Positions 24,755 to 32,145 of a stretch of 64,000 bases of DNA are shown here, in pieces. Source of the DNA: CAWGHZ01 sp963822575 (GTDB lineage: Bacteria; Pseudomonadota; Alphaproteobacteria; MPNO01; DASWLB01). The translations under genes were made by a program, and so were the position numbers. The DNA lies in the NCBI GenBank assembly GCA_963822575.1, contig CAWGHZ010000003.1:1-64000 (forward strand). The letters run 5' to 3'. The first letter of the stretch is position 1, and each line of letters opens with the position of its first letter. The notes below the pieces were generated by a model. That model ran no database searches, was not told where the DNA came from, and saw only the letters and a list, made by a program, of their open reading frames with translations.

Positions 24755-25288
24755 TTAACGTGATATGTCGCCACTCGAAATAAAATAGGAGATTTCGCCC
24801 AGTAAGTCTGCCGACCGCTTGCTTGCTAATTCGATACACAAAGCGTCCAATTCCAATACTATAAATGTACCTAATCGGGGATTAAAAAGGCAAATCTCTG
24901 ACAGCTTGTATAACTGCGTTTCTACATCCAATGCTGCGTAGGTCAAAACCTGCCGAATGTCCGTCGCACGAAAATTTCGATCTCCAGCTTTCACTTCAAC
25001 AATTCGGTGACCAATAACGATATCCCCAAGACACTCGTCAATAATTCCGCACCCCTTGAATATTGGATCCACCGTGATGCGGTCGTCTGATCCCTTCAAA
25101 TTTCTAACAAATCTCCAAATCCTAGTTGAGAGGGAATAAATCTCGGAAAATTCACTCGCGTCCGCATCATCCAACGCATTCGCCTCAATCCGCTCGAAGC
25201 GCGACAGAAACATCCTGGTCTGCTCAAACACGGTCGCCTTCCACTCCTCAACGTTCTCGACAAATTCTACCGACTTAGGAAACGCCAT
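24755..25288 (-). CDS. PD-(D/E)XK nuclease-like protein next to reverse transcriptase
   Basis: The 177-residue frame contains GIIDECLGDIVIGHRIVEVK followed by AGDRNFRATDIRQVLTYAAL. The order D, then E-V-K, then a helix with RQ, is the PD-(D/E)XK nuclease core. The remainder reads KLSEICLFNPRLGTFIVLEL and ends YFISSGDISR, which I recall from proteins encoded beside bacterial reverse transcriptases. Its ATG lies 22 bp inside the end of the reverse transcriptase frame. No ribosome-binding site is visible, so it may instead be the C-terminal part of one RT-nuclease protein broken by a frameshift. GC content is far below that of the flanks, indicating horizontal transfer. Confidence 0.55.
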   Translation of the reverse strand: MAFPKSVEFVENVEEWKATVFEQTRMFLSRFERIEANALDDADASEFSEIYSLSTRIWRFVRNLKGSDDRITVDPIFKGCGIIDECLGDIVIGHRIVEVKAGDRNFRATDIRQVLTYAALDVETQLYKLSEICLFNPRLGTFIVLELDALCIELASKRSADLLGEISYFISSGDISR

Positions 25289-26063
25289 CGCGAAAAATCG
25301 GAATCCAGCTTCATTTCCGAAACAAATTGGATTTTTTCATAAGCGTCATTTTGACTATCAACAAATATGTGATAGTCGTCGGCAAAACGGCAAAATTTGA
25401 TCCCATTTAGACGCAACAGAACGTCCGTCAGATTCAATACCGATTCAACCAGAATCCGGGCAGCCGGACCTCCGATTGGATACCGTAGGATTTTGTATCC
25501 GAAAAATTCTTTAGAATTTCCATTATATAGCGATGACTGTGGCTCCCGCCTTTTATCTGTTGAAGGGCGTTGTCGAGGCGATGGTGAGGAATTCGTTGAT
25601 AGCAATCGGCGATGTCGCACAGAACCACGTAGGGAGAATTTCTTGCATTTTCAATTGACTTAGTTACAAACTCTCTCCAACCTACGTCTTCTCGAAATAT
25701 CTTCCCTGGCTTACCATGCATATTTATGCGATAGGAGAAGATCGTATCGTTCTCGACCGGTATGCGCGAGGTCTCAATTTTTTCGGCCAGAGACAGCGTG
25801 ACGCCTAGGAGAAATGCGTTCCAAAATGGATCCTGTTGCGTCGCCCAACGGAATCCATTAAGGCCAACGGGCGACAGTGTGTTTATGTGATTGGGTGGGT
25901 GGAGAACAAAACATTCTTTGAATTGAGAATATGACTTTCTGAGTAGCTTCGCGAATTCGTCCCTTTGATCGTAAATAATGTGGTTTTCGATTGGGAACGG
26001 AAAGATATCCGTGTCACCGAAATTTACAATATTTTGGACGGCAGCCTCAAAGAATTCTTTCAT
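25267..26063 (-). pseudogene. Reverse transcriptase (FADD motif), frameshifted, defence-type
   Basis: From the ATG at 26063 the first frame gives FGDTDIFPFPIENHIIYDQR, GFRWATQQDPFWNAFLLG, FSYRINMHGKPG and VVLCDIADCYQRIPHHRLDN, the RT fingers and palm motif A (D-x-x-D). At about 25479 the frame is lost within SYGI. The sequence continues in another frame with PIGGPAARILVESVLN (motif B) and FCRFADDYHIFVDS (motif C, FADD in place of YADD). One missing base explains the break. Without the thumb the product would be about 265 residues, short for a bacterial RT. The GDTDIFPFP opening recalls unknown-group or Abi-type defence RTs, not group II intron or retron RTs. No intron or msr/msd RNA is apparent. 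It may be inactive, or the missing base may be a sequence error. Confidence 0.65.
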
Positions 26064-26335
26064 TGTCTTGGCCCGAGTGGATAGTCGGGGGTTAGTGCGG
26101 TCAGTCCGATAAATATCTTAGCTATTGACGGACACCGAGTAAACCCTTTCCATATCCGCTATGATATCCTATCCTCAAGGGCCAACTCTATGATTCGATT
26201 AGGCATTTCTTCCACATTGGGTTTGTCCCTTGCCAATTCGGGGCTCCCAGGATCCTCAAGAATCTACGGCGTTGCGTATCCCACAGCGCTGGTAAAGGGC
26301 GCGGCCCCGCCCGCGGGGTGCCGCAAGATCGAGGG

Positions 26336-26440
26336 GGCTACGTCGCGATGCGCGACGGGGCGAAGGTCTGCGTCGACATCTACCTGCCCGAGGCGCCCGG
26401 CACGTACCCCGCCCTTCTCTCCCTCTCGCCCTACGTGTAG
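26336..26440 (+). pseudogene. CocE/NonD hydrolase N-terminal fragment
   Basis: The frame reads GYVAMRDGAKVCVDIYLPEA then PGTYPALLSLSPYV followed by a stop, then DIPRLR in the same frame. This is the start of the CocE/NonD (X-Pro dipeptidyl-peptidase S15) hydrolases (RDG-x-x-L-x-x-D-x-Y-x-P). Only some 35 of about 600 codons remain, without the catalytic triad. It lies between the low-GC reverse transcriptase island and the binding-protein gene, and is probably a scar of a deletion that accompanied the island. The rest of 26064-26541 contains no other gene I can support. Confidence 0.6.
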
Positions 26441-26541
26441 GACATCCCGCGCCTGCGCCGTACTGGCCCGAACCCTCTCGATTGACGGGCCTGCGCCCGC
26501 CGCCTACGGTTTCGCGCCAACCTGACCTCCGGGGGAAAAAG

Positions 26542-27531
26542 ATGACCGATACGACGCGCCGCTTACGAGCGACCGCACGCCTCGCCTTCGCGCCCGCACT
26601 CGCGGCCGCCGCGCTCGCGGCCGCAGGACCCGCGCCCGTCCGCGCCGCTGACCTGGTGCGCGTCGGCAAGGCGGTGCCCAACGTGTTTGCCTTCACGCCG
26701 ATCGATGTCGCCGTCGATATCGGCGCGATGCAGCGCAACGGGATCGACGTGAAGATCTTCTCGTTCCAGGGCGGCTCCAAGCTGCACCAGGGGCTGGTCG
26801 CGAACGCCGTCGACATCGGGCTCGGCTCGGGGCCGGAGATCGCCATCGCGCTGCGCGGCCACTACGCCATGGGCGTCGCCGCGCTCGCCAACCCGCCGCT
26901 CTCGCTCGGCTTCACCGTGTGGCACAATTCGCCGATCAAGACGCTCGACGACCTCAAGGGCAAGCGGATCGGCGTCGGCTCGGTCGGCTCGCTCACCTAC
27001 TGGCTTGCGCTCGAGCTCGCCCGCGTCAAGGGCTGGGGCCCGCACGGCGTGACGACAGTCGCGCTCGGCGGCGGCCAGGGCCAGTATGCCGGCCTCAAGA
27101 CCCACGCCATCGACGCCACGCTGGAATCGGCGGCCATCGGCTGGCAGCTCGAGAAGAAGGGCGAGGCGCGGATGGTCTCGACCATCGACTACGTGAAGGA
27201 CTTCCACACCCACGTCATCTGGGCCTCCACCAAGATGATCGCCGAGCGGCCCGACGTGATCCGGCGGTTCCTCAAGGCGTGGTTCGAGACCATCGCCTGG
27301 ATCCGCGCCAACCGTGACAAGGCGATCCCGCTGATCCGCAAGGTGACGCGCTACGACCAGGACGTGGAGGCGCGCGAGTACGACGCCGTGACGCCCTTCT
27401 TCTCGACCGACGGCAGGTTCCACGAGGCGGCGCTCAAGACCCTCGAGCGCTCGTTCGTCGAGCTCGGCCTCACCAAGACCGCGCCCGACGTGCACAAGGT
27501 CCTGACGGAGCAGTTCCTGCCGAAAATGTGA
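26542..27531 (+). CDS. NitT/TauT-type ABC transporter substrate-binding protein
   Basis: The 329-residue product has a signal peptide (FAPALAAAALAAAGPAPVRA) and then a periplasmic binding domain: DVAVDIGAMQRNGIDVKIFS, FQGGSKLHQGLVANAVDIGL, GSGPEIAIALRG, LDDLKGKRIGVGSVGSLTYW and LKAWFETIAWIRANRDKA. This is the SsuA/TauA/NMT1-like fold that binds sulfonates, nitrate, pyrimidine precursors or aromatics. No ATPase or permease is adjacent, so it is an orphan; it may serve the transporter at 44.9-47.4 kb or one elsewhere. The start follows ccgggggaaaaag. Confidence 0.85.
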   Translation: MTDTTRRLRATARLAFAPALAAAALAAAGPAPVRAADLVRVGKAVPNVFAFTPIDVAVDIGAMQRNGIDVKIFSFQGGSKLHQGLVANAVDIGLGSGPEIAIALRGHYAMGVAALANPPLSLGFTVWHNSPIKTLDDLKGKRIGVGSVGSLTYWLALELARVKGWGPHGVTTVALGGGQGQYAGLKTHAIDATLESAAIGWQLEKKGEARMVSTIDYVKDFHTHVIWASTKMIAERPDVIRRFLKAWFETIAWIRANRDKAIPLIRKVTRYDQDVEAREYDAVTPFFSTDGRFHEAALKTLERSFVELGLTKTAPDVHKVLTEQFLPKM

Positions 27532-27555
27532 CGTCGCGGCCGTTTCGCGCGCTCT

Positions 27556-27592
27556 CCCGTTCGTCCTCGGTAGCCATCGAAGGACGAACGGG
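27556..27592. repeat. Short palindrome related to type A repeat
   Basis: CCCGTTCGTCCT (27556-27567) is the exact reverse complement of AGGACGAACGGG (27581-27592), with a 13-base loop containing ggtagccatcg. The arms match the ends of the type A elements at 19459 and 55565, so this looks like a compact or deleted copy. It lies 25 bp after the binding-protein gene and could terminate it. Confidence 0.75.
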
Positions 27593-27640
27593 GGAAATTC
27601 GTGCTTCGCGCGTCGATACGCGCGACGGCCGGCGGGCGCG

Positions 27641-27657
27641 TAAACCTTTCATTAACC
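27641..27657 (+). promoter_or_regulatory. CtrA-like site (one mismatch)
   Basis: TAAA-N7-TTAACC is one base from the extended CtrA consensus TTAA-N7-TTAACC. It lies about 150 bp before the FecR-like gene. This is a weak pattern match. Confidence 0.25.
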
Positions 27658-27803
27658 TAGGATCACAGCCTCGCCACTTGACCCCTCCCCCCCGCCGATC
27701 CGTATAAATACTTACTCGTACTTTCCCTAACCCCTGCCGGGCATCAGAGATCACAGAACCGTGATCCGTGGTGCGGGGACCGTCGCAGACAAGCGGCGCC
27801 CGA

Positions 27804-28253
27804 ATGGGGGACGAGGGGAGCGTGCGAGCGACGGCGGCCTTTGCGGCCGCAGGACTGTCTGGCGCGATGCTGCTGTGGGCGTTCGGCGGCGGCACGGGGG
27901 TGTCGGGCACGGCGACCGGGCTGGTCGAGGCGGTGGCGGGCCATGCCTTCGTGACCGAGGGCTGGCGGCGTTCGCTGGTCGCGGCCGGGGCGCAGCTTCA
28001 CGTCGGCGACACGCTGCAGGCCGGGCGCGACGGGCCGTTCCAGATCGTCTTCGCCGGCGACGCGATCCTGACCGTCGCCGCCGGCGCGCGCATCACCCTC
28101 ACCCGCTCGGTGCTCGGCACGGAGGCCGAGGCCGGCGCGATGTGCCGGGCCTTGATGGGGCTCGCGCGCGACATTACCGAGATCGTGCTGCGCCGCGTCC
28201 TCAGAAAGGACAGGGTGACCGCGCCGCCGCCCTCGATCGGGGTGCGCGGATAG
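27804..28253 (+). CDS. FecR-like domain protein, single-pass
   Basis: The product of about 149 residues has one hydrophobic N-terminal segment (AAFAAAGLSGAMLLWAFGGG). A FecR-type beta domain follows: VEAVAGHAFVTEGWRRSLVA, GAQLHVGDTLQAGRDGPFQI, FAGDAILTVAAGARITLTRS. The G-D-x-L-x-x-G-x-D-G pattern is the hallmark. Unlike sigma-regulator FecR proteins there is no anti-sigma helix and no sigma factor or TonB receptor nearby. Such short FecR-domain proteins are probably exported structural proteins of unknown role. The start is ambiguous: ATG 27804, or GTG 27822, which has a better ribosome-binding site (gaggggagc). Confidence 0.6.
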   Translation: MGDEGSVRATAAFAAAGLSGAMLLWAFGGGTGVSGTATGLVEAVAGHAFVTEGWRRSLVAAGAQLHVGDTLQAGRDGPFQIVFAGDAILTVAAGARITLTRSVLGTEAEAGAMCRALMGLARDITEIVLRRVLRKDRVTAPPPSIGVRG

Positions 28254-28292
28254 GCCCGGCACGCCACACCTTGGCGCGTGCGGCGGCCGGGC
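28254..28292. terminator. Hairpin between convergent genes
   Basis: GCCCGGC (28254-28260) pairs with GCCGGGC (28286-28292), with a further small stem inside. It lies between the converging stops of the FecR-like and DUF1993 genes and may act in both directions. No clear T-tract is present. Confidence 0.4.
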
Positions 28293-28299
28293 CCAGGCC

Positions 28300-28815
28300 T
28301 CACATCTGCGGGGGCGTGCCCATGAAGTCGCGCTTGCCGAGCTCGACGCCGTTGTGGCGCAACAGGTCGTAGGCCGTCGTGCAGTGGAAGTAGAAGTTGG
28401 GCAGGCAGAAATTCAACACCAGCCCCTGGCCGGTGAACTTCCGCTCGCCGGACGGGAACTGCATGGTGATCTGCTTGTCCTCCTGGCCGTCGACCTGCGC
28501 GGGCTTGATCGACTTGACGAACTCGACCGACTTGGCGATGCGCGCGCGCAGCTGGGCGAAGCTGGTCTCGTTGTCCTCGAACTTCGGCACCTCGACCCCG
28601 GCGCACTGGCCCACCGCGTTCACCGCATGGGCGCAGGCCTGGCGCACCTGGCGGACCAGCGGGAACATGTCGGGATAGAACCGCGAAGTAAGGAAATAGC
28701 CTTCGTCGAGCTTCTTCTCCTTGGCGTGCGCCTCGGCCTTCTCGAGCACGGACGAGAGCGCGGTCAGGTACTGCACGAAGATCGGCGCCGACACCTTGTA
28801 GAGGGAAACGGGCAT
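28300..28815 (-). CDS. DUF1993 family protein
   Basis: The 171-residue product begins MPVSLYKVSAPIFVQYLTAL and has FYPDMFPLVRQVRQACAHAV, FEDNETSFAQLRARIAKSVE and FCLPNFYFHCTTAYDLLRHN. This is the pattern of DUF1993, a four-helix DinB-like bundle often annotated as DUF1993 domain-containing protein. The two conserved histidines (ACAHAV and FYFHC) could be metal ligands as in DinB-like proteins. The start follows ggagccaacgtcc. The function is unknown. Confidence 0.85.
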   Translation of the reverse strand: MPVSLYKVSAPIFVQYLTALSSVLEKAEAHAKEKKLDEGYFLTSRFYPDMFPLVRQVRQACAHAVNAVGQCAGVEVPKFEDNETSFAQLRARIAKSVEFVKSIKPAQVDGQEDKQITMQFPSGERKFTGQGLVLNFCLPNFYFHCTTAYDLLRHNGVELGKRDFMGTPPQM

Positions 28816-28932
28816 GGACGTTGGCTCCTTGGCAACCGCGCGTCATGCGCGGATGGCGGATGTTAGCGATCCTCAGGGCGGCGGTGAAGGGGATGGCTAG
28901 CGCGGTTTTCGATCAGACGGGTCCAGCCCGCT

Positions 28933-28984
28933 CCCCCACCCGGCCACCCCACGAGGATACTGTCGTTGGGTGGCCGGGTGGGGG
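28933..28984 (-). terminator. 17-bp-arm hairpin downstream of GMC oxidoreductase gene
   Basis: CCCCCACCCGGCCACCC (28933-28949) is the exact reverse complement of 28968-28984, around an 18-base loop. It lies 38 bp beyond the stop of the minus-strand GMC gene, an ideal place for a terminator, although no T-run follows. It could also be a repeat-family member. Confidence 0.55.
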
Positions 28985-29021
28985 TGCGGGCCGGTGCGAT
29001 TCCGCGTGAGCGGAAAAGGCT

Positions 29022-30647
29022 CTAGAGTTCGATCGGCGCGAGGGCAGGTTTGCCGCGGATCAGGTCGGATGCCTTCTCGGCCAGCATGATGGTCGGGGCG
29101 TTGATGTTACCGCCGAGCGGCAACGGCCAGACCGAGGCGTCGACGACCCTGAGCCCCTCCGTACCGCGCACGCGGAACTCGGGATCGACCACGGCGTCGG
29201 CGTCGGTGCCCGCCTTGCAGGTGCCCGCCGGGTGATAGATCGTGATCATGTTGGCGCGCACGAAGGCGTCGATCTCCGCGTCCGACTGGCATTCGGGTGC
29301 CGGCAGGAAGCGCGGCCCGATCAGGTCTCTGAAGGCCTCGGTCTCGGCGAGGCGCGCGCAGAACTTGAACCCTTCGCGCATGGCGCGCCGGTCGTACTCG
29401 GTCGACAGGAAGTTGTTGAAGATGCGCGGCTTCGCCATCGGGTCGATCGAGGCGAGCGTGACCTGCCCGCGGCTTTCCTCGCGCACGTGGCAGAACAGCA
29501 GCGAGATCACGTCGGGGCTGCGCTTCCTGATGCCGGGGAACCATTCGCGCGTGAGGAACCCGCCGGAGCCGCAATAGGCCTGGATGTCCGGCACCTCGAC
29601 GTCGGGGGTGGAGCGGATGAAGGCCGTGCCCGAGGCCGGCAGCAGCGTCGCGAAGCCCGACCGGAACGCCCAGGCGCGCAGCATGGCGAGGCCCAGCCGG
29701 TCCATCCGCAGCCCCTCGATGAAGGGCGACTTGTCCTTACGGCCGTAAAGGCTGGTCAGGCTCGGATGGTCCCACAAATTGCGTCCGACGCCGGCGAGAT
29801 CGACGCGCGGTGAAATGCCGAGCGATTTGAGCTCGTCCGCCGGCCCGATGCCCGACAGCATCAAAAGCTGCGGCGAGTTGTAGGCGCCGCCCGAGAGGAT
29901 GATCTCGCGCGCCGCGGCGGTCCGGCGCTCGCCGTCCTTCACGTACTCGACGCCGGTCGCGCGCGGCCCCTCGAACAGGATGCGCGCCGCGTGCGCGCGC
30001 GTCTCCAGCGTCAAGTTCTTGTTCCGCTTCACCGCCGGCCACAGATAGGCGACCGCGGCCGAGCAGCGCCAGCCGTCGCCGATCGTGTGCTGCATCTTGG
30101 AGAAGCCGTCCTGGACCGGGCCGTTATAGTCGTCGTTGGCGTCGCACCCCATGGCCGGCGCCGCCGCGACGAACCGGTCGTACACCACATCGGCGGCCGG
30201 GTTGCGCCGCGTCTTCAGCGGCCCCGCGCCACCGCGCCAGCCGTTTTCCCCGCCGTCGAAGCACTCGGCGCGCTTGAAATAGGGCAGCACGTCGCGATAC
30301 GCCCAGCCGGTCAGCCCGAGCTGCGGCAGCCGGTCGAAATCGTTCGGGTTGCAGCGCACATAGGCCATGATGTTGATCGAGGACGACCCGCCCACCACCT
30401 TGCCGCGCGGATGGAAGATCGAGCGGTTGTCGACGTGGGGCTCGGGCTCGCCCTGGTAGTTCCAGTTGTAGCGCGGGTTCGACCAGATCTTGCCGACGCC
30501 GAGCGGGATGTGGATCAGCGGGTTCTTGTCCTCGCCGCCCGCCTCCAGCACCAGCACGCGCCGTCCCTCGTCCTCAGCAAGCCTGGCGGCCAGCACGCAG
30601 CCCGCCGATCCCGCTCCCACGATGATGGTGTCGTACCCCGCCGCCAT
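29022..30647 (-). CDS. GMC family oxidoreductase (choline dehydrogenase-like)
   Basis: The 541-residue flavoprotein begins MAAGYDTIIVGAGSAGCVLA (GxGxxG FAD motif) followed by RVLVLEAGGED. It has the GMC signature HPRGKVVGGSSSINIMAYVR, the second signature ILSGGAYNSPQLLMLSGIGP, and the C-terminal active-site pair YHPAGTCKAG and LPLGGNINAPTIMLAEKASD. Such enzymes oxidise primary alcohols, choline, PEG or aromatic alcohols using FAD at the membrane face. The ATG at 30647 follows GAGGGGCGTC. Its neighbours on the same strand are an amidohydrolase and an aryl-AMP ligase, in line with catabolism of an alcohol or aromatic compound, but the substrate is unknown. Confidence 0.9.
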   Translation of the reverse strand: MAAGYDTIIVGAGSAGCVLAARLAEDEGRRVLVLEAGGEDKNPLIHIPLGVGKIWSNPRYNWNYQGEPEPHVDNRSIFHPRGKVVGGSSSINIMAYVRCNPNDFDRLPQLGLTGWAYRDVLPYFKRAECFDGGENGWRGGAGPLKTRRNPAADVVYDRFVAAAPAMGCDANDDYNGPVQDGFSKMQHTIGDGWRCSAAVAYLWPAVKRNKNLTLETRAHAARILFEGPRATGVEYVKDGERRTAAAREIILSGGAYNSPQLLMLSGIGPADELKSLGISPRVDLAGVGRNLWDHPSLTSLYGRKDKSPFIEGLRMDRLGLAMLRAWAFRSGFATLLPASGTAFIRSTPDVEVPDIQAYCGSGGFLTREWFPGIRKRSPDVISLLFCHVREESRGQVTLASIDPMAKPRIFNNFLSTEYDRRAMREGFKFCARLAETEAFRDLIGPRFLPAPECQSDAEIDAFVRANMITIYHPAGTCKAGTDADAVVDPEFRVRGTEGLRVVDASVWPLPLGGNINAPTIMLAEKASDLIRGKPALAPIEL

Positions 30648-30707
30648 GACGCCCCTCTTGTTCCACCCGGTGGCGCGAGTTTGCCCGAGATCGCGCGCGA
30701 TCACAAA

Positions 30708-30782
30708 GGGGCGGGTCGGGGACCCGCCCCTACAAGCGCGGTATCGGATCGGAATGTAGGGGCCGGTCCCGGACCGGCCCGA
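30708..30782. repeat. Paired GC-rich palindromes, type C repeat
   Basis: Two adjacent hairpins, ggggcgggtcggggacccgcccc and ggggccggtcccggaccggccc, are joined by tacaagcgcggtatcggatc. They lie upstream of the GMC gene and downstream of the small gene at 31104. Confidence 0.65.
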
Positions 30783-30834
30783 TTAAAGCCCCGCACGCGC
30801 GCGTCGTTTGCGGAGGTGATGCGGACGCCGGCCG

Positions 30835-31104
30835 CTAGGGCTTCTCGGCGAGGACGAAATGGTCGACCAGCCGGCCCTCGCGGCCGCCGGCCATCGCGTT
30901 CGCGACGCGGGCCTGGAAATCGTCGCCCATCACGATCTCGTTCGCCTGGGGCGGCGGCGCACCCGCCTGCGCCAGCGTCGCGGCGAGGCCGGTGTAGCGC
31001 GGCTTGGCGGGATCGACGCCCGCTTCCTTCAGAAGCGCCTCGATCCTCTGCAGCAAATCCGCGCGGCCGTAATGGCCCTGCACGCGCTCTTCCAGCGATG
31101 CCAT
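30835..31104 (-). CDS. Small hypothetical protein
   Basis: The 89-residue product begins MASLEERVQGHYGRADLLQR then IEALLKEAGVDPAKPRYTGL, and ends EGRLVDHFVLAEKP. The first 30 residues resemble the N-terminal helix pair that precedes some SAM-dependent methyltransferases (HYxRxDLxxRIxxAL), but no methyltransferase domain follows. It may be a remnant or an independent small protein. The ATG at 31104 is supported by GGGGGGCGTC. It stands 81 bp upstream of nothing but repeats and may be the last gene of the amidohydrolase unit. Confidence 0.5.
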   Translation of the reverse strand: MASLEERVQGHYGRADLLQRIEALLKEAGVDPAKPRYTGLAATLAQAGAPPPQANEIVMGDDFQARVANAMAGGREGRLVDHFVLAEKP

Positions 31105-31185
31105 GACGCCCCCCATCGCCCTCCGGAGGCGAACGTCGCGAACGATGTCACGGCGTCGCCTGGAGGACAAGGAGCACGCGCGGCG

Positions 31186-32028
31186 CTACAGCCCCAGCAC
31201 GCGCTCGGCGTTTGCGTGGAAGATCTTCTCCATCACGTCGGGCTTGTAGCCGAGCTCGTCCCATTCGCGCATCAGCCGCTCGTAGGGGATCGAGGGGTAG
31301 TCGGAGCCGAACATGATCTTGTCGACGAGCCGCGCCCGCGCGTCGCGCTTCAGCGTATCGGGGAAGTATTTCGGCGCCCAGCCCGACAGCTCCCAGAAGA
31401 CGTTGCCCTTGTGCAGCGCGACCGCCGTCATCTCCTCGACCCACGGCCAGCCGGGGTGGGCGGCGATGATGGTGAGGTCGGGAAAGTCGGCAGCGAGATC
31501 GTCGATGTGCGACGGGTGGGCGTGGCGGATGCGCGCGCCGAGACCTCCCGGGAGGCCGGCCCCCATGCCGGTGGTGCCGACGTCGATCATCACCGGCGCC
31601 TTGAGCGCGCTGATGGTCTCGAACAGCGGGTAGAAGCGCCGGTCCGACACGGCGAAATGGCCCATGATCGGATGGAAGTGGAAACCCAGCATCTTGAGAT
31701 CGCGGATCGCCGTCTCGGCTTGCTTGATCGCGATCTCGCCCTTGAACGGGTCGACCGCGCCCCAGGCCTGCAGGACCACGTCCTTGTGCCGGTCGCGCAT
31801 GTCGGCGACGTATTCGTTGGTGCAGGGCGGCGTCGCCACCGCCGTCTCGATGTCGAAGGCGACCAGCACCGGCTCGACGCCCGCCGCCTTGAACTCGGCG
31901 ATGACGTCCGCCTCCCCCTTCGCCTTCCAGGGCCGGTTCCAGTACTTCTCCAGCGCCTCGACATAGGGCCCCTGCGAGGTGATCCAGGGCTGGGTGTTCG
32001 GGTAGCAGTGCAGGTCGATCTTGCGCAT
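31186..32028 (-). CDS. Amidohydrolase family protein
   Basis: The 280-residue TIM-barrel protein has IDLHCYPNTQPW at the N-terminus (a variant of the HxH site: H-C-Y), GFHFHPIMGHFAVSD, TIIAAHPGWPWVEEM and IMFGSDYPSIPYERLM. This is the amidohydrolase_2 order of metal and acid residues. It is clearly more distant from the two paralogues at 22.4 and 23.6 kb than they are from each other. The loss of the second His of HxH could weaken metal binding. Members often hydrolyse lactones or decarboxylate aromatics. The gene lies 118 bp after the aryl-AMP ligase on the same strand. Confidence 0.85.
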   Translation of the reverse strand: MRKIDLHCYPNTQPWITSQGPYVEALEKYWNRPWKAKGEADVIAEFKAAGVEPVLVAFDIETAVATPPCTNEYVADMRDRHKDVVLQAWGAVDPFKGEIAIKQAETAIRDLKMLGFHFHPIMGHFAVSDRRFYPLFETISALKAPVMIDVGTTGMGAGLPGGLGARIRHAHPSHIDDLAADFPDLTIIAAHPGWPWVEEMTAVALHKGNVFWELSGWAPKYFPDTLKRDARARLVDKIMFGSDYPSIPYERLMREWDELGYKPDVMEKIFHANAERVLGL

Positions 32029-32050
32029 GAACGTTCGTCCCGAATGAACT

Positions 32051-32138
32051 CGTCATGGCCGGGCTTATCCCGGCCATCCACGGGCAACCATCCCGTCCTG
32101 TGATCCCGTGGATGCCCGGCACAAGGCCGGGCATGACG
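32051..32138. repeat. Palindromic intergenic repeat, type D
   Basis: It begins cgtcatggccgggcttatcc, ends ggccgggcatgacg, and pairs atccacggg with cccgtggat inside. It separates the amidohydrolase and AMP-ligase genes, ending 8 bp from the ligase stop. Confidence 0.8.
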
Positions 32139-32145
32139 GTGTGGG

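Noticed and set aside
24566..26541. Group II intron or retron
   Set aside because: No intron domain V-like or msr/msd-like RNA structure is apparent, and the RT N-terminus is of the defence type, with a nuclease-like partner.
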